64,000 nt of DNA from Epichloe hybrida (Eukaryota; Ascomycota; Sordariomycetes; Hypocreales; Clavicipitaceae): assembly GCA_019022495.1 (NCBI GenBank), contig JAFEKR010000013.1, forward strand, positions 434,001-498,000, given 5' to 3'. Shown in pieces: positions 37,560-52,870 of the stretch; position 1 is the first letter of the stretch; each line of letters begins with the position of its first letter. The position numbers and the translations under genes are program-made. Under the pieces are notes generated by a model. It was given only the letters and a program-made list of their open reading frames with translations, was not told the DNA's origin and ran no database searches.

Positions 37560-40500
37560 CTAGAACTTCTCTCTTTTAATATAATTATTAACACGCGATA
37601 TTAATTATAGAAATAAAAAAGGAAAGATAAATTAAGGATATAATTAATAGGGGATATAAGGAAAAGAACTTATAGCCTATCTAGGTATATAGTTACTAAT
37701 AAAAGGGAAATAATAATCTTGCTTAGCCTATAAGCCTATGTAAGGATAAGTAAGTCCTTCTAAATCCTTTCTTTCCTTAAAATAACATATATACCACACT
37801 ATAGCGCATATATAATATCTTCCTCCTCCTTAGTAACACCTTTATCCTCCTACGTACTACTATTAATTTCTATAGTCTATTAGGAGGGCCTAGTAGGCTA
37901 GCGTAGTTATAGCCACTAGGGATATTAACTATAGGGGCGTAAATCCCTTATGTATTACTATCTTATCCCTATAGCTACTCTCCTAGAGGATTACCTTTTC
38001 CTCTTACTATATGTATATTACATGTAGGTAACCTATCCCTCTATCTAGATAGTTATCTAGTTAGTTAAGATAAAGCTCTTAAGGGCCTTATTAAGTAATA
38101 CCTTTATAAAGGCATTAGCTAGGTTATTCTCTCTATTAATCTATTAGATCTCATAGAGTTCTTAGCGTTTATATAACTATTAAAGGGCTATAATATTAAT
38201 TATTAGGTGTTTCTTCTTTATTATACTAAGCTTAATAAGGCACTTATATAAGGAGTATAAATCTATATATATAATAACTAGGATCTTTAGGAGCTTTAAT
38301 TAGTTAGTAACTAAGTTTAGGGTAGTTATAATTACATAAGCTATATTAACACTAGCTACTATACTATAGACTTCTAAGGTAAGCACGCTTTATATAACTC
38401 TCTTACTCTTTATTAAGCTAAAGTGTATAATATTACCTTTAATTATAAATTTACTATTAGTATAGTCTTTATTCGCTAGGATAAGTATATATCCTAGTTA
38501 TAAGGATAGGTTCTAGTTATTAGTAAAGGATTTATTTATAAAGGTAAAGAGCTTTGCCTTCTTAAGGTTAATTAGGATAAATATTAGACCTCTCTCTAGG
38601 TAATCTATCTACTACTTTAGGTAGTAATTAAGGGCTTTTACATTCTCTAGGGTTAGCTCCTAGTGTTATATAGTAATAAATAGGTTAAAGTAAGCCTCTA
38701 GTTAGTAAATTAAGGTAATATAAGCGCCTTAGGCCCTTTACTTAATGTATTTGCGCTTTAAGTTAGTTATTAGAACTAACTCTAACTTATTACTCTGCCC
38801 TTTCTACTAGATCTTAATAGCATTATTCTCTAGCAAGATAATACCACTGTTAAACGTAAGAGAGTAGTCCTAAGTTAGGAATTACTTTAGCTTTATATTA
38901 AAGCTTACTATAGTAAGCTAGGTCTCTTCCTTCTTAGAGAACTTCTTATCTAAGAGGCCGATTATATTGTTAGTTTGCATTCTAATGTAAGCAAAGTTAG
39001 GGCTTTCCTTCGTAGTTATAAGCAGGTAGGGATTATACGTAGAGGTTTCTATCTAGAGGTTCTCTTTATAATACTTATAATACGTAACCCACCAGTGTGT
39101 TTCTACTTCTATAAGCCTGTAGAGAGGTTTAATAACTCTTATAATTATGCTAGGCGGGTAAAGGTGCTGTATTTGAATTAGTAAGCGTGCTAGGATTAGC
39201 CACTCTAGTAATGTACGGGCCTATACATAAGCCTAATAGATATCTCTTAGCTAGATAAGGAATTTCCTTAATCTTACAGATAGGGCTATCATGAGGATAA
39301 GACGTTAGCTCGCGCGTTAAATCGTTAGGGCCTATATAAGAATAGCCTGTTTCCCTTTATCCTTACACCCTTAGATTATAAGGCGTGACTTTTTGTAGGG
39401 TTTTGTTATCTTACCTTTAATCTTATTAATAATTTAGGAATTAAAGATTTAAATCCTACTATATTCTTCCTTATTAAACATAATAAATTCAAACATACCT
39501 TACTTAATTAGAGCGTTAATTTCCGCTTTTATTAATAGCTTAAACAGTTTGCCTAGGGTCTTAATAATTCCTTCCTTACATAGCTTAATTACAAGAGCTA
39601 GGTTACTATATTCTTTTACTAATAGGAAGGTATTAGTACCTTAAGGTATTATAGGAGAGTTCTTCTGTAGCCTTCCACGTCCTTACTTTAATAGTATTAG
39701 TAGCACTATATTCTTATTACAAGCCTCTTACCCTTTTTCTCCTTTCTCTTTACTAGGCTTTACTATCTTCTCCACACTAGGGTTATTATAGTAAGGCTTA
39801 ATAGATATTAACCTAAAGGTCTTTAGGCCTCTAGGCATATTAAGTATATAGCTTTCTCTAGTAATTACTAGTAGCTTATATAGACTTACCTATCCCTTGC
39901 CTTCTCACTAGACCTTAACCTTTAATCTAAGCGGCAGGCTAAGGGTCTTTAAGGTATCTAGGCTATTATATTTAGCAAGGGCCTTATTAACCTTCTAGAT
40001 AGCATAGAGTCTCTTAATCTCTTTAGTAGCCTTCTATACTATAATCACATACTATATAATATTAAGTAATAGTAAGGACTTATTTATTATATATAAGTAG
40101 GCTCTAAAGATAAGGAGGGTTAGGATAAGGCTATTAAGGCTTATGGTATTATTTAGGGCCTTAATTACTATTTAAAGGGTAATAGGTTCTAGTGTTATAG
40201 GGCATTCGCGTCTAATTATATTATAGGCTCTTTAGAGCGGCCTATAATACCTTTTAACCTTCCCTATACTATAGTATACCTTAATAAGGACTTCCTTAAT
40301 TAAAATTAATATTAAAGCTATGAATTATCTAAATTTATTGCTATAGAAGTTTATTCTAGTATTTATAATAATAAAGTCTAGGGGGCCTAGGTAAGCATTA
40401 ATCTAGCATATTTAGAGGGCTTCCTAGGTTGTTTTCACAGAGATATTATTAAGGAATTTCGCTACGTTAAACACTATAGCTATATATATAGCGTGGAGTG

Positions 40501-43500
40501 TAAGGCAGTTACTATCTAGGTAAAAGATATTTACTATTACTTTATAGTTAAAGCTACACTTATCCTTTAGGGTAAACTTAAAGTAATTAGGGCTATTTAT
40601 ATATATTTAGTATTAGTAGTAGATTCTTGTTAGCTCCCTAATAGCTTTAATATTAATATTATGCCCTAATCTACAGAGGACCTTATATAAACGTTAGATT
40701 AATGGATGCCTAAAGCGGCAATGTAATTACTATAGCTTGCCTTCTATAAGGTAGCTCTAAGTAATTACTTTTTCTTTCTATATAAGAAGCATCTAGGCGT
40801 GGCCCTATTTATGTATAATAGGGACTTTAATGTTTCCTTATTATAGCGTGTTCTTAGAGATATTAAAGTTAATCTTTAGATAGTTTATATTATTAAGGGA
40901 TAAGAGAAATAGAGTATTCGTAGGGATAACCTAAAAGAGAATGTTTCTAAAGGGGGTAGGTATATTAGCCACTCTAAGCGTAATAATTAGGTCTCCTACG
41001 CTAAATCTAACTAATACCTTCTTCTTTGTTAATTTATTAAGCTGCAATGTAGGTATCTAATGTTATAAAGCAAGAAATTAAGGGTGCCCTACTATAGAGA
41101 ACTTTGCGGCTCCCGTATTAGGTATAATCCCTTGGAATATTGCACAGGAATAGCGATCTTCTAATATAAACATCGCTAGGGCTTTATTTACAAGTTTTTG
41201 CTAAAAGGGGTTTTCTTTACTTAGACTATAATAAGCTACTTACCTTATTAGGAATTAAACTATTCTTTCACTATTAATCTAGGTTTCGTGAGTAAAGAAG
41301 CTTATAGGTACTAGCCTATCTATATCATTAGGGCCGTCATTAAATCCAATGCTCTTTATATACTAAGCGATTTTATTATTAACAAGAGGTTAGGATTTAT
41401 GCTCTCCCTTATACTAAGTAAGGAATAAATAATATAAGTTATCCATCAGATCCATAAGGTAGTAGTTCTTAAAGCGTTAAAACGCCTTCTTATAGTTCTC
41501 TTTAGGGTGCTTAGATAACTAGTATCCTTCCTTACTATATATATAGCACTTCTTTATGTAAGGAGTACCTCCTCTTCCTTATGGTTTTAAGGGGTATTAG
41601 GTCTCTTTTCTATTCTTATTATATCTTTAGTTAGTCTAGAATTACTCTAGGGTTATAGCTTTAGTTAGGAACTATTAATAGTTTTTTTTCTTTTCCTTAA
41701 TAAGATAAAGGGTTATTCTAATTTATTCATAGAACTCTTATAGTCTATCTAGCGAATCTATAATTGCTCCTTTACACTCTAGAATACTATAATAAGCTCT
41801 AATAAGTTAATTCTAGAGTGCCCTTTTAGTTTAGCTTACTTTAGGCATTACTTATTATAAGATAGCTAGTCTTTCTATAAGTTTATTAAAGCATTTAATC
41901 ATTAACTTACTTAGGTTATTATTTGCTATTTCTTGCAGGGAAGTGTTATTTTACTCTAGTAGATATCTTTACTATATATCCTTGGTTTTAAATTATTCTC
42001 TTATATAGCTAATAAGTATAAGGAGATCTTATAGTTATCTAGGTTTAGAGAGGTAGTCTATATAGTATTATAGTGCTTTACCTTTAAGCATAACCTTAAA
42101 AGTATAACTAGCTTATTTAGGCTAGATATTAAGTAACTCACACTTTCTATAGAATATTTAAAGCTTTAATTTAAGGATATTATAGTTATTAGCGCTATAT
42201 AGTTATTCTTTAGGGTATACCTTAGATAGGTTAATAATCTGCTTTAGCAAAGGTCTCTAGGTCTATAGGGGTTCTCTAGGTGTTTCCCTTTATATTTATA
42301 GAAGGGGTAGTAGGGTCTTTAGGAAATAAGAGGGCGGCTTTATAGGTAGTACCCTTAGGGCTTATTATTCCCTCTAATCCTTCTCTTTCTTATATTAGGA
42401 AGGAGGAATTATAGCTCTTTAAGCTATGCTAATAGGGGCACTACTAGTCCTAGATAGCATAGGTTACCTCTGTTAGTAACTCTCCTACTCAGGGGTATTA
42501 TTAGTAGTGTTACTAGGGTAATACTACTAACTTGCCTCTAGTAAAGGTATAGGTAGGGGAGTTACTTGTAAATGCTTATAAATAGTATCCTTAGGCGGTC
42601 TTAACTCCAGGTTAATTAACCTTCCTAGGGGAGATTAGCTAGGCCTTCCTAGAGGGGATTAACTTAGTTTTCCTAGGGGAGTCTAGCTTCTTAATCCTTT
42701 TAATAGTGATTATACTAACAAACAGGGTGATAGGGTAGGTTACCTAGTTCTAATATTACTATTATCTAGTAGATTACAGAAGAACTCTTTATTCTATAGG
42801 TTCTTTTAGAAGCCTATGTACTTCTTCCTAGCCTCTTTAATTTCTTTAAGAGTCTAAAATCTAAATTCTTCTTAGTTTACTACTTCTTTAAGGTTATTTA
42901 CTATCTTAGTACCTCTTCTAATAGTTATATACACTTTATTATAAAGAAGATAGTCTTAAAGTCTATTTTATAAAAGGTCTCTCCCTTCTGTAAACTTATT
43001 CCTTAACTATTTGTAGAAGTTATTACTAAATTTAGAGAATAGTATTCTTCTAAATAACCCTTACTTCTTATATTATTCAGTCTTTATAAGGATATAAAGA
43101 CTAATTTCCTTAGGTGTTTTTATCTTTTCTTATTTAGAACTTCCTATTTATTAGAGTAATTCTTCTATAATATATTATTAAAGCCTTATAGAGATATAAG
43201 GGTATAGGTTAGTGTAGGCAGGGGTTTTTCCTTTATTAAGGTATTTATTGCTATCTCCTGTTTTAACGCCTTCTATAGTATTATTATAGCTATTAGTCTC
43301 ACTAGGAACTCTAAATTAACTAGAGATCCTAGATAGTCTGGCTGTATCTAATATTCTAATTAATTAAGGGAGGCAAATCTTATAATATAAGGAGAGAAAG
43401 GGGTATAACTATAATTATATAACGTTTTCAGATATAAAGGATCGCGAGGCAAGGCGGTCGACTTCAAATATATAATAAAATACATAACAAAGAAAGATAA

Positions 43501-43748
43501 GGGGATAGCTTAGCTACTAGCATTAAACCTTTCTTTATTATTTCGGAGTCTATATAGATATAGATATTAATACTAAAGTAAGAAGAGAGCTATATTATAC
43601 CTTTCTATTAGCATAACTTATCATTAAACATGGCCCTCCTATTTTATAGGGCAAGTTATTATTAGATAAGCTACCTCTTCTAATTAACCTTACTAATCTA
43701 TAGTGTTCGAAGATTACATAGTTATTTATAAAGGTAACCACTAATTAG
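37560..43748 (-). pseudogene. Copia-2 gag-pol remnant
   Basis: Degenerate copia polyprotein on the minus strand: gag near the right end, zinc-knuckle trace near 41,500-41,560, RT/RNase H toward the left. A 68-codon + strand open frame at 38,975-39,181 is antisense to it and not a gene. Confidence 0.75.
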
Positions 43749-44055
43749 TGTTAGATTCACAGGGTATTAAATTTAATGTAATACAGTCATAAGCCTAAAG
43801 AATAGTATTATTATTGATTATCTATTCTAGGCTACGTTGTTTGTTATTATGATTAATTAAGTTATTAGAAAAGAGAGGTAAAAAGCTAGAAGTTATAATA
43901 CATAAAGGGAAAAGGGGTTACGCGTTTATATCCCCACATTTCCTAGCCAATTAACGTGCTAGGTTATGGGTCACGTGTGGGGTCCGCGCGCGGCCCAAGC
44001 TTCTGCTAGGTAATTGCGGCTGCAACGCGCAATTGATATCACCTTTGTTCCAACA
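43749..44055 (-). repeat. Copia-2 5' LTR
   Basis: 307 bp. Mirror image of its partner: the outer right part (about 43,935-44,055) is unmutated and GC-containing (CGCGCGCGG core at about 43,985), while the inner left part is RIPed. The internal region begins with CTAATTAGTGGTTACC on the minus strand. Confidence 0.93.
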
Positions 44056-44060
44056 CTTTC

Positions 44061-47000
44061 CTAAAATAATCTTTAAGACTATTTCCTTTATAATAAAGTA
44101 TATATAATAGTTAGAAAAGGTATAAAGATAGTAAATAACCTTAAAAGGGTAGTAAACTAGGAAGAATTCTAATTCTAAACCCTTAAGGAAATTAAGAAAG
44201 CTAGGAAAAAGTATATAAGCTTCTAAAAAAACCTAGAGAATAAAGATTTCCTTTATAACCTACTAGATAATAAGGATATTAAGTCCTAATAGCCTACCCC
44301 TTTACCTTACCTATTAGTATAATTACTATTAAAGGGATTAGTAAGCTAATCTCCCCTAAGAAGGTTAATTAATATAGAATTAAAGGCACTAAAGAATACT
44401 ATTTATAAGTATTTATAAGTAACTTCCTTACCTATACCTTTACCTAAGATAGTTTAGTAAAACTACCTTAAAATATAGCTAAAAATACCCCTAAGCTAGA
44501 GTATTACTAATAGAGTTAACCCCTACTACCTAGGGCTAATATTACCTTTATTAGTATAGCTTAAAGAGTTATACTTCCTTCTCCCTAATATAAGAAAGAG
44601 AAAGATTAGAAGAAATAATAAACCCTAAGGCTACTCCTTATAAAGCTACTCTCTTACTTCCTAAGGACCTTACTATCCCTTTTATAAATATAAAGGGAAG
44701 TATTTAAAAAACCTTTATAAACTTAAAGACTTTCTTTAAAGTAAATTATAGACTTATTAAAGGTATACCTTAAAAAATAACTTTATAGTATTAATAACTA
44801 TAATATCCTTAAATTAAAGCTTTAAATATTTTATAGAAAGTATAAGTTACTTAATATCTAACCTAAATAAGCTAGTTATATCTTTAAGGTTATACTTAAA
44901 GGTAAAGCTTTATAATACTATATAAACTACCTCTTAAAACCTAGTTAACTATAAGACCTCCTTATGCTTATTAGCTATATAAAAGAATAATTTAAGACTA
45001 AGAATATATAGTAAAGATATTTTCTAAAGTAAAATAACTTTACCTTATAAGGGATAATAAATAATAACCTAAGTAAATCTATAATTAATTACTTTAATAA
45101 ACTTATAGAGAAGCTAGCTATCTTATAATAAGTAGTACCTAAGGTAAGCTAAAGTAAAAGGGCACTTTAAAATTAACTTATAAGAGCTTATAATAGTATT
45201 CTAGAATATAAAGAAGCTATTATAAACTTACTAAAGGGATTATAAGAATTCTATAAATAGATTAAAATAATAATCTAACTTATTAAGAAAGAGAAAAAAA
45301 ACTATTAATAGTTTTTAACTAAAGCTATAACCCTGAAGTAATTCTAGACTAACTAAAGATATAATAGGAAAGGAAAAGAGACCTAATACCCTTTAAAACT
45401 ATAAGGAAAAGAAGGAAATTCCTATATAAAGAAATGCTATATATATAGTAAAGAAAGATACTAGTTATCTAAGTATTTAGAAAAGAACTATAAGAAAGCG
45501 TATTAATGCTTTAAGAACCACTACCTTATAGATCTAGCTAATAACTTATATAATTTATTCCTTATATAGTATAAAGAAGAATATAAGCCTTAATCCCCTA
45601 TTAATAATAAAATCGCTTAGTATATAAAAAGCATTAGATTTAATAATAGCCCTAATGGTATAGATAAGCTAGTACTTATAAGCTTCTTTAATTATAAAAC
45701 GTAACTTAATAGCAAAAGGATAGTTTAATTCCTAATAAATTAAGCAGTTTATTATAGTCTAAGTAAAGAAGACCCCTTTAAGCAGGAACTCTTAAGTAAA
45801 GCTCTAGTAATATTTATACTAGAAAATCACTATTCCTATGTAATATTCTAAGGGATTATACCTAATACAGGAGCTATAAAATTCTCTATAATAAGGCACC
45901 CTTAATTTCTTGCTTTATAATACTAAATACCTAAACTAAAGCTTAATAAATTAATAGTGAAAAAGGCATTAGTTAGATTTAGCGTAAGAGAACTAATTAT
46001 TATACTTAGAGTAGCTAATATACTTACTCCCTTTAGGAATATTCTCTTTTAAGTTATACTAATAAACACTCTATTTCTCTTATCTCTTAATAATATAGAT
46101 TATTTACAAATTAACTTTAATATCTCTAAAAATATACTATAATAAGGAAACATCAAAGTCCTTATTATTTATAAATAAGGGCATGCTTAGATGCTACTTA
46201 CGTAAAAGAAAGAAGCAGTTGCTTAAAGCTACCTTATAAAAGGCAAGCTATAGTAATTATATTATTACTTTAGGTATTTATTAATCTAATAACTATATAA
46301 GGTTCTTTATAAATTAAGGCATAATATTACTATTAAGGCTATTAAGGAGCTAATAAGACTTTACTACTAATACTAAATATATATAAACAGCCCTAACCGC
46401 TTTAAATTTACCCTTAAGGATAAGTATAGCTTTAACTATAAAGTAATAGTAAATATCTTTTACCTTAATAGTAATTACCCTATACTTTACACTATAAATA
46501 TAGCTATAGTGTTTAATGTAGTGAAATTCCTTAATAATATCTCTATAAAAACAACCTAGGAAGCCTTCTAAATATACTAGATTAATGCTTACCTAAGCTC
46601 TCTAGACTTTATTATTATAAACACTAGAATAAACTTCTATAGTAATAAATTTAAATAATTTATAGCTTTAATATTAATCTTAATTAAGGAAGTCCTTATT
46701 AAAGCATACTATAGTATTAGGAAGGTTAAAAGGTATTATAAACTACTTTAAAGGGCTTATAATATAATTAAGCGTAAATATTCTATAATACCTAAACCTA
46801 CTACCTTATAAATAGTAATAAAGGCCTTAAATAATACTATAAGCCCTAATAGCCTTATCCTAACACTCCTTATCTTTAGAGCTTACTTATATATAATAAA
46901 TAAGTCCTTACTATTACCTAATATTATATAGTATATAATTATAGTATAGAAGGCTACTAAAGAGATTAAGAGGCTTTATACTATTAGGAAGGTTAATAAG

Positions 47001-48020
47001 GCCCTTACTAAATATAATAGCCTAGATACCTTAAAGACCCTTAGTTTACTACTTAAATTAAAGGTTTAAGTCTAGTAAGAAAGTAAGGGGTAGGTAAGCT
47101 TATATAAGCTCCTAGTAATAACTAAAGAGAGCTATATGCTTAATATACCTAGAGGCGTAAAGACCTTTAGATTAAACTCTATTAGGCCTTACTATAATAA
47201 TCCTAGTGTAAAGAAAGTAATAAAGCCTAGAGAAAAGAAAAAGGAGAAAGGGTAAGAAGCCTAAGATAAGAATATAGTGCTAGTTATACTACTAAAGCAT
47301 AGGCGTAGAAAGCCCTAAAAAAACCCCTTTATAATACCTTAAGAAACTAATACCTTCCTATTAGTAAAGAAGTATAGTAACTTAGCCCTTATAATTAAGC
47401 TACATAAGAAAGGGATTATTAAGACCCTAGGCAAACCTTTTAAACTATTAATAAAAGTAAAGATTAATACCCTAATTAAGTAAAGTATATTTAAATTTAT
47501 TATATTTAATAAGGAGAAGTATAGTAAAATTTAAATCTTTAATTCCTAAATTATTAATAAGATTAAAGGCAAGATAATAGAACCCTATAAAAAGTCACGC
47601 CTTATAATCTAAGAATATAAGAATAAAGGGAAATAGGCTATCCTTATACAGGCCCTAATGATTTAATAAGCAAGCTAATGTCTTATTCTCGTGATAGCCC
47701 TATTAGTAAGATTAAGGAAATTCCTTATCTAGCTATATAATATCTATTAGGCATATATATAGGCCTATATATTACTAGAGTAGCTAATCCTAGCGCGCTT
47801 GCTAATTCAGATATAGCACCTCTACCTGCCTAGCATAATTCTAAGGGTTATAAAGCCCCTCTACAGACTTATAGAGGCTAGAATATATTAGTAAGTTATG
47901 TATTATAAGCATTATAAAGAAAACCTCTAGATAGAAACCTTTATATATAATCCTTACTTACTTATAACTATAAAGAAAAGCCCTAACTTTATATATATTA
48001 GAATATAAACTAATAATACC
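44061..48020 (+). pseudogene. Copia-1 gag-pol remnant, middle piece
   Basis: Continuation of copia-1 after the copia-2 insertion, up to the LINE target site at 48,003-48,020. It aligns with the minus strand of copia-2 (about 38,970-42,960). No frame survives. Confidence 0.8.
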
Positions 48021-48199
48021 TAACCTTCGCACAAACTTCTACACCGCTCTAAAGGTCCGGAATCACCTCTAAAATATAAACCACATCAATATTTGAATTC
48101 CTTATCTCTGTTTACCCCCCCCTATAATATCATATTATAATAGAGCTAGTAGCAAGAGTGCGGACGTGCTAATAGTAATTAACTTAGGAGAAAGGGGGC

Positions 48200-49560
48200 T
48201 AGCATAGAGCTACCACCACCGAAACGTAGGAATAGGATAGTTTAACGTTTAGAGTGGTAAGAATAACCTTACAATAGACTAGAACTAATTTAAACATCTA
48301 GATAATATAAAATACTATAATAAAATTATAAGCCTTATCCCTAGTAATAAAGTTACTTAGGTATAGTATATCACTAAAGCTATTACTAGATAGGTAGCAG
48401 ACCATGCCTAAGCTAAAGTAAAGGTAATAAACTATAATAATAGTAATATTTACACTACTAAAGAAGCCCTTAAATAAGCCCTTAAAGAGGCTATTAAAGA
48501 AGAAGCTAAAGGAAGTAATACTCTAACCTAGGTAAGTATTACTACTAGCCTAGCCCCTAAATAAATAAATAGCTTACCTCCCCCTCTCTAAATCCCTAGT
48601 AAATAGGACTAAGAGGTACTTATTAAAGGGAATACTATCTAGGAATTACTTTAGTCTAGGGGCACGGAAGATATAGTAATAGTAGTAAATAAAGCTATAG
48701 GCTAGACTATAGTAGTAGTAGCTAGAAGACTCCCTAGTAGGAATATAATTATTACCTTTAAAGGAAACGCTACCTAATATAGAGAAGACTAAAAATAGAT
48801 TACTAAAGCATTTAGGCTAGAGGTAACCCTTTACTATTATATACTTAGCATTATTATTAAAGGATTCCTAACTAAACACGCCTCTCTTAAGAACCTAGTA
48901 ATAGAAATTAGAAAGGCTAATAAGGTAAATATAGTAAAGGTAATAGTAAGATAACCCTAGGGTAAAGGTACCTAAAGAACTACTCTAATACTAGGCCTAG
49001 CTAAAGTAAAAGATACTAATAAGATATACTAAGATAGTATAGTCTTTAAAGCAAAGCTTTTCTAAACTAAACTATATAATAAGACCCTATAACCCTAATA
49101 GTGCTATAATTACTTCTAAACTAGCTATATAGCTAAGTTTTATAAGGTAGCACTAAGGTATAGTAAGTATAAAGCTAGCTATTATAAGAATAGAGAGTTC
49201 TCCTACCTAGCAAAAGATAAATAAGTAAAGGAGAACTATATCCTATACTCTAGACTACACCTAGCTTAGTTAAGGGACTACCCTATCCTAAAAGAGAAGT
49301 AAAACACTACTAGAGTAGGATATCTTAAATAGCCCTCTTACTTTACTACCTACTCCCTAAGTAAAGGCTTAACTATACCTTATAAGAGACCTAGTATAGT
49401 AGTAAAACCTATTATTATAGTAAGTAAAAAGAGAGAATGCCTTATAAATACAGAATAAAGCGCTAAATAACTAAGATTAGGAAGTATTAGATAGTACGCA
49501 AAGTAACTTAGAGCTAGAATAGAGCTAGCATAAGATAGTAGTAACTAATAACCCCCCTAA
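48200..49560 (+). pseudogene. LINE ORF1 (nucleic-acid-binding protein) remnant
   Basis: Approximate limits. A trace of two or three CCHC zinc knuckles (CYNYF-type followed by GHIAKF-type and a Cys-x2-Cys-x4-His-like repeat, then a HLAQLRDYP-type block) is the usual ORF1 C-terminus of fungal LINEs. Frame broken by RIP stops. Confidence 0.7.
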
Positions 49561-49569
49561 TTAATATAA

Positions 49570-52500
49570 TAATATTACAAGTCTTTTTCTAGAATATAAA
49601 CAAGAAAAACAAACTAGTATATATAGCGCTCTATTACTAGACTAACATAGATATGATTATAATCTAAGAATAAGAATATATAAAAAACCTATAGCCCCTA
49701 GCACTAGGCCTTGCCTAGTTCTAACTTACGTATTATAATGGATATAATATAGTATATATAAATAAGAAACATAGAGTAAGGTTATAGTTAGCCTAGGGAG
49801 GGACTAACTAGTTACTAGTAGAGCTATAAGGAGTTAATATTTACTCCCTTTACTTAAAGGGATATAGTAATAACTAAAACACCCCTATTTATATAATTAA
49901 CCTAGAGAAGCCTTATAACTAAAGCGTATTTATAGGTAACTTTAACTAAAAGTACTCTCTCTAGGATAAGCTAGATAGGAAAACTAATAAGTAAATAAAC
50001 TACTAGAGTTTATAGACTAGTAAAGGCTTAGACTTATTATACCCTAAGGTAAGCCTATAAGATAATATAAAGATAATAGAGATAGCACTATTAATCTAGT
50101 ATAGGCTACGCTAGACATTAGAGTCTACTACAAAGGCACTAAAGATATCCCTAGATTTAACTATATCCTATAACTAATTAGCATCTTTAATAAATAGTAG
50201 GAAGCTATCCCCTAGGTCCTTAGATATATATAGGGAGCTATAAACTAACTATACATAAAGGCAAAGGCTATAATTAGACTTTAGCCTAAGAATGCGCTAG
50301 ACCTATATAATAAAGAGGGAATAGATAACTATATAATATAGCTTATTATAAGCCTATAATAGATTACAAACAAGGTAGTCCTAAAAAAGGCCTAGGGACT
50401 CCCTAGCCTAGAGGTATAGTAGTTAAGGAAAGCCTAAGAGTTAGTTAGTAAAGTAAGGTAAGCTAAGAGATAATAGAGATACTAGAGGACTAATATAAAC
50501 TAGTAAGCCTATACTAAGGTAGATAAGGACTAAGAACGCGTTATAAGGGAAGAGAAAAGAAATATATAGAGGGATATATTATAAAAGGCTAATACATAGG
50601 AAAAAGACAAAGGGGTCTAGAGGCTTAAGAGATAGGCCTAGCTTTAAAGCTAGGCCCCCCTAGAGCTCCTAAGACTCCCTAAGCTAGAAAGAAGCGAAAA
50701 CAACCCTAACCTAGCTACCACACATAATAATAAGGCTAGCATACTAGTATAAAGATTCTTCCCTAAGCTAATAGTAGACCTCTTATATATACTAGACCTC
50801 TTCTTCCTAGAGCTAGAAAATACACTATTACTAGATAAAGAATAATTTAGGTAAGAGAAAATTAATAATATCTAAGTAAATATAGCTAGTTAGAAGGCAC
50901 TAGGGGATAATAAACTCCTAGCGGGTCTTATTAAAGCTTATAACAACCTAGCTAAAGATACTATAGCTAGGCTCCTAAATATAGTCCTAGAAATAAAATA
51001 CTTCCTAGCTTACTTCTAAACTATAAGGGTAGTAGTAATTAGGAAACCTAGTAAAACCACTAAGGAAATAAGGAAAGCTAACACATAGAGACTAATCTTA
51101 CTACTTAATATAGTAAGAAAGATTATAGAAGTAGTAATAGTAAAGTAACTTATAGCCTTTACTAAGGTAAAGGGGCTACTCCCTAAACTCTAGATAGGTA
51201 ATAGGATAAATAAATTAATAGAAACTGTAATAAGAGTCCTTATTAAATATATTAGGGAGGCCTAGGGTAAGGGTAGTATTACCTTACTAGCATAAATAGA
51301 TATATCTTTAGCGTTTAATAAAGTTAGCTACCTATACCTAATATACCTACTTATAAAGATAGGAGTCCTGTAATAGCTAATAATAGTAATATAAAGCTTT
51401 CTTATAAATAGAATAAGCTAGCTTAGCTTTAATAAAGGACTCTCTAGACTATTTATAATTAAGGCTAGTACCTTATAAGGTTTACCCCTCTCCCTAATCC
51501 TCTTCTTACTTTACTTAGTAAAGCTTTATATTTACCTCTAGGCTATTCTAGGCATAGTAGCTATAGGATTTATAGATAATATAAACATAGTAGCCTTTAG
51601 TAAGAATATAGTATAGACCTAGAGAAGACTAGAAGCTATATAGAAAATCTATAAGAAATAGGTAAAGTAAGTAGAAGTTAAGTTTAACCTAGCTAAAACT
51701 AAACTTATATACTTTAGTAAGTCTTATAGACCTCCCTAAGCTAGAGTCTAACTTAAAGTAAAGAAGATAGTGCTTATAGAATTATATAGATTCCTAGGAG
51801 TATAGGTTAATAGAAAACTTAACTAGAGTGCCTATAGAAATATCCTTAAGGGTAAGTTAGCCTAGTAATAGCTTGTACTCTCTAAGCTAGTAGTATTAGC
51901 CTAGGGATGTAGCTTTAGAGATGCTAGACTTTTATATATATAGGTAGTCTAGCCTATCCTTACCTATAAAGTAAGCGCTTACTACACCCTTACTAAGAAG
52001 GAAGGAAAGCTAAGAGAAGTAGTAAAAAGCTTTATAGTAAATTAATTAGCTTACCTCTAGATTATTATAGGGGCGTTTAAGGCTATACCTATTATATAAC
52101 TAAAGATTAAGACTTATATCCCTCCCCTTAACCTCTACCTAAATAAAATAAAGCAAAGGTTTAAAGATAGAATTATTAATAGCAGGATAGTAAGGATAAT
52201 CTAAGCTATAGCTAACTTAGTTATAATAGTATTACACCGTAGAAGAAGACCCCTACCTATTAATAATAAGCTAGATGTAAACATAGACAAGAAATAGAAG
52301 AAACGTTAGGAGGACTAGTATAATAAGGAAAGGCTAGCCTAGAGTAAATATATTAGAGAACTAACTAAAGACTAACTACCCTCCTATAACCTAAAGGAAA
52401 TCTAGGAATTTCACACTAATATAGATAAGTATATCTCTTTAATAATTATCTAACTACACATAGGAAAGATAGGCTTAAATAAGTTCTTATTCTAAAGAAA

Positions 52501-52870
52501 GGTTCCTAGGGTAGTTTCGCCCCTATATAGCTATAGTTAAGCTATAGAAGACTAATACCATATACTAGTTAATTATAGTAAATATAACCATAGGTAACCT
52601 TAGTAGTAATAGCTTGCTAACGTATAGGAGGCAAGGCTAGCCCTAAATAAACCTTAAAAAGCAAAATATTTAGCTAAATAGTTCCTTAGCATAAGATAAC
52701 TCTAATATTACTTATTAGCATAGGAGCTAGCTATAAGATAGCTTAGAATACCTCTAGACCTAGGCTAACTTTATTAATAGATAGAAAACCTCCTAATTAT
52801 AAATCTAGCATAGGGGATAGAATAGATAATATAGGCATGGAGGTAGGCTAGGGGAGGGACTAATTTTATA
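49570..52870 (+). pseudogene. LINE ORF2 (endonuclease-reverse transcriptase) remnant
   Basis: Approximate limits. The frame can be followed almost continuously through RIP stops: VVVIRKPSKTTKEI before the RT fingers, KGLLPKL, DISLAFNKV, GLPLSLILFLLY, the FIDN catalytic site, and KTYIPPLNLYLN after the thumb. Long runs stay in one frame, so mutation is by substitution, not indel. Confidence 0.82.

Larger units (their letters stand above)
37253..44055 (-). mobile_element. Copia-2: Ty1/copia retrotransposon nested in copia-1
   Basis: 6,803 bp with 307-bp LTRs (37,253-37,559 and 43,749-44,055) and target duplication CTTTC (37,248-37,252 and 44,056-44,060). It is inserted in reverse orientation to its host element. 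It is the same family as copia-1: LTR and internal sequences align throughout but differ by subfamily-type changes. Its own minus-strand copy of the target region (near 42,960-43,000) has no insertion and so serves as an empty site. A KKCYxYSKEGY-type knuckle lies near 41,500-41,560 and the RNase H tail near 38,060-38,125, both on the minus strand. All frames are broken. Confidence 0.93.

Noticed and set aside
38975..39181. 68-codon + strand open frame in copia-2
   Set aside because: Antisense to the copia-2 polyprotein and surrounded by RIP stops; it is a chance opening.
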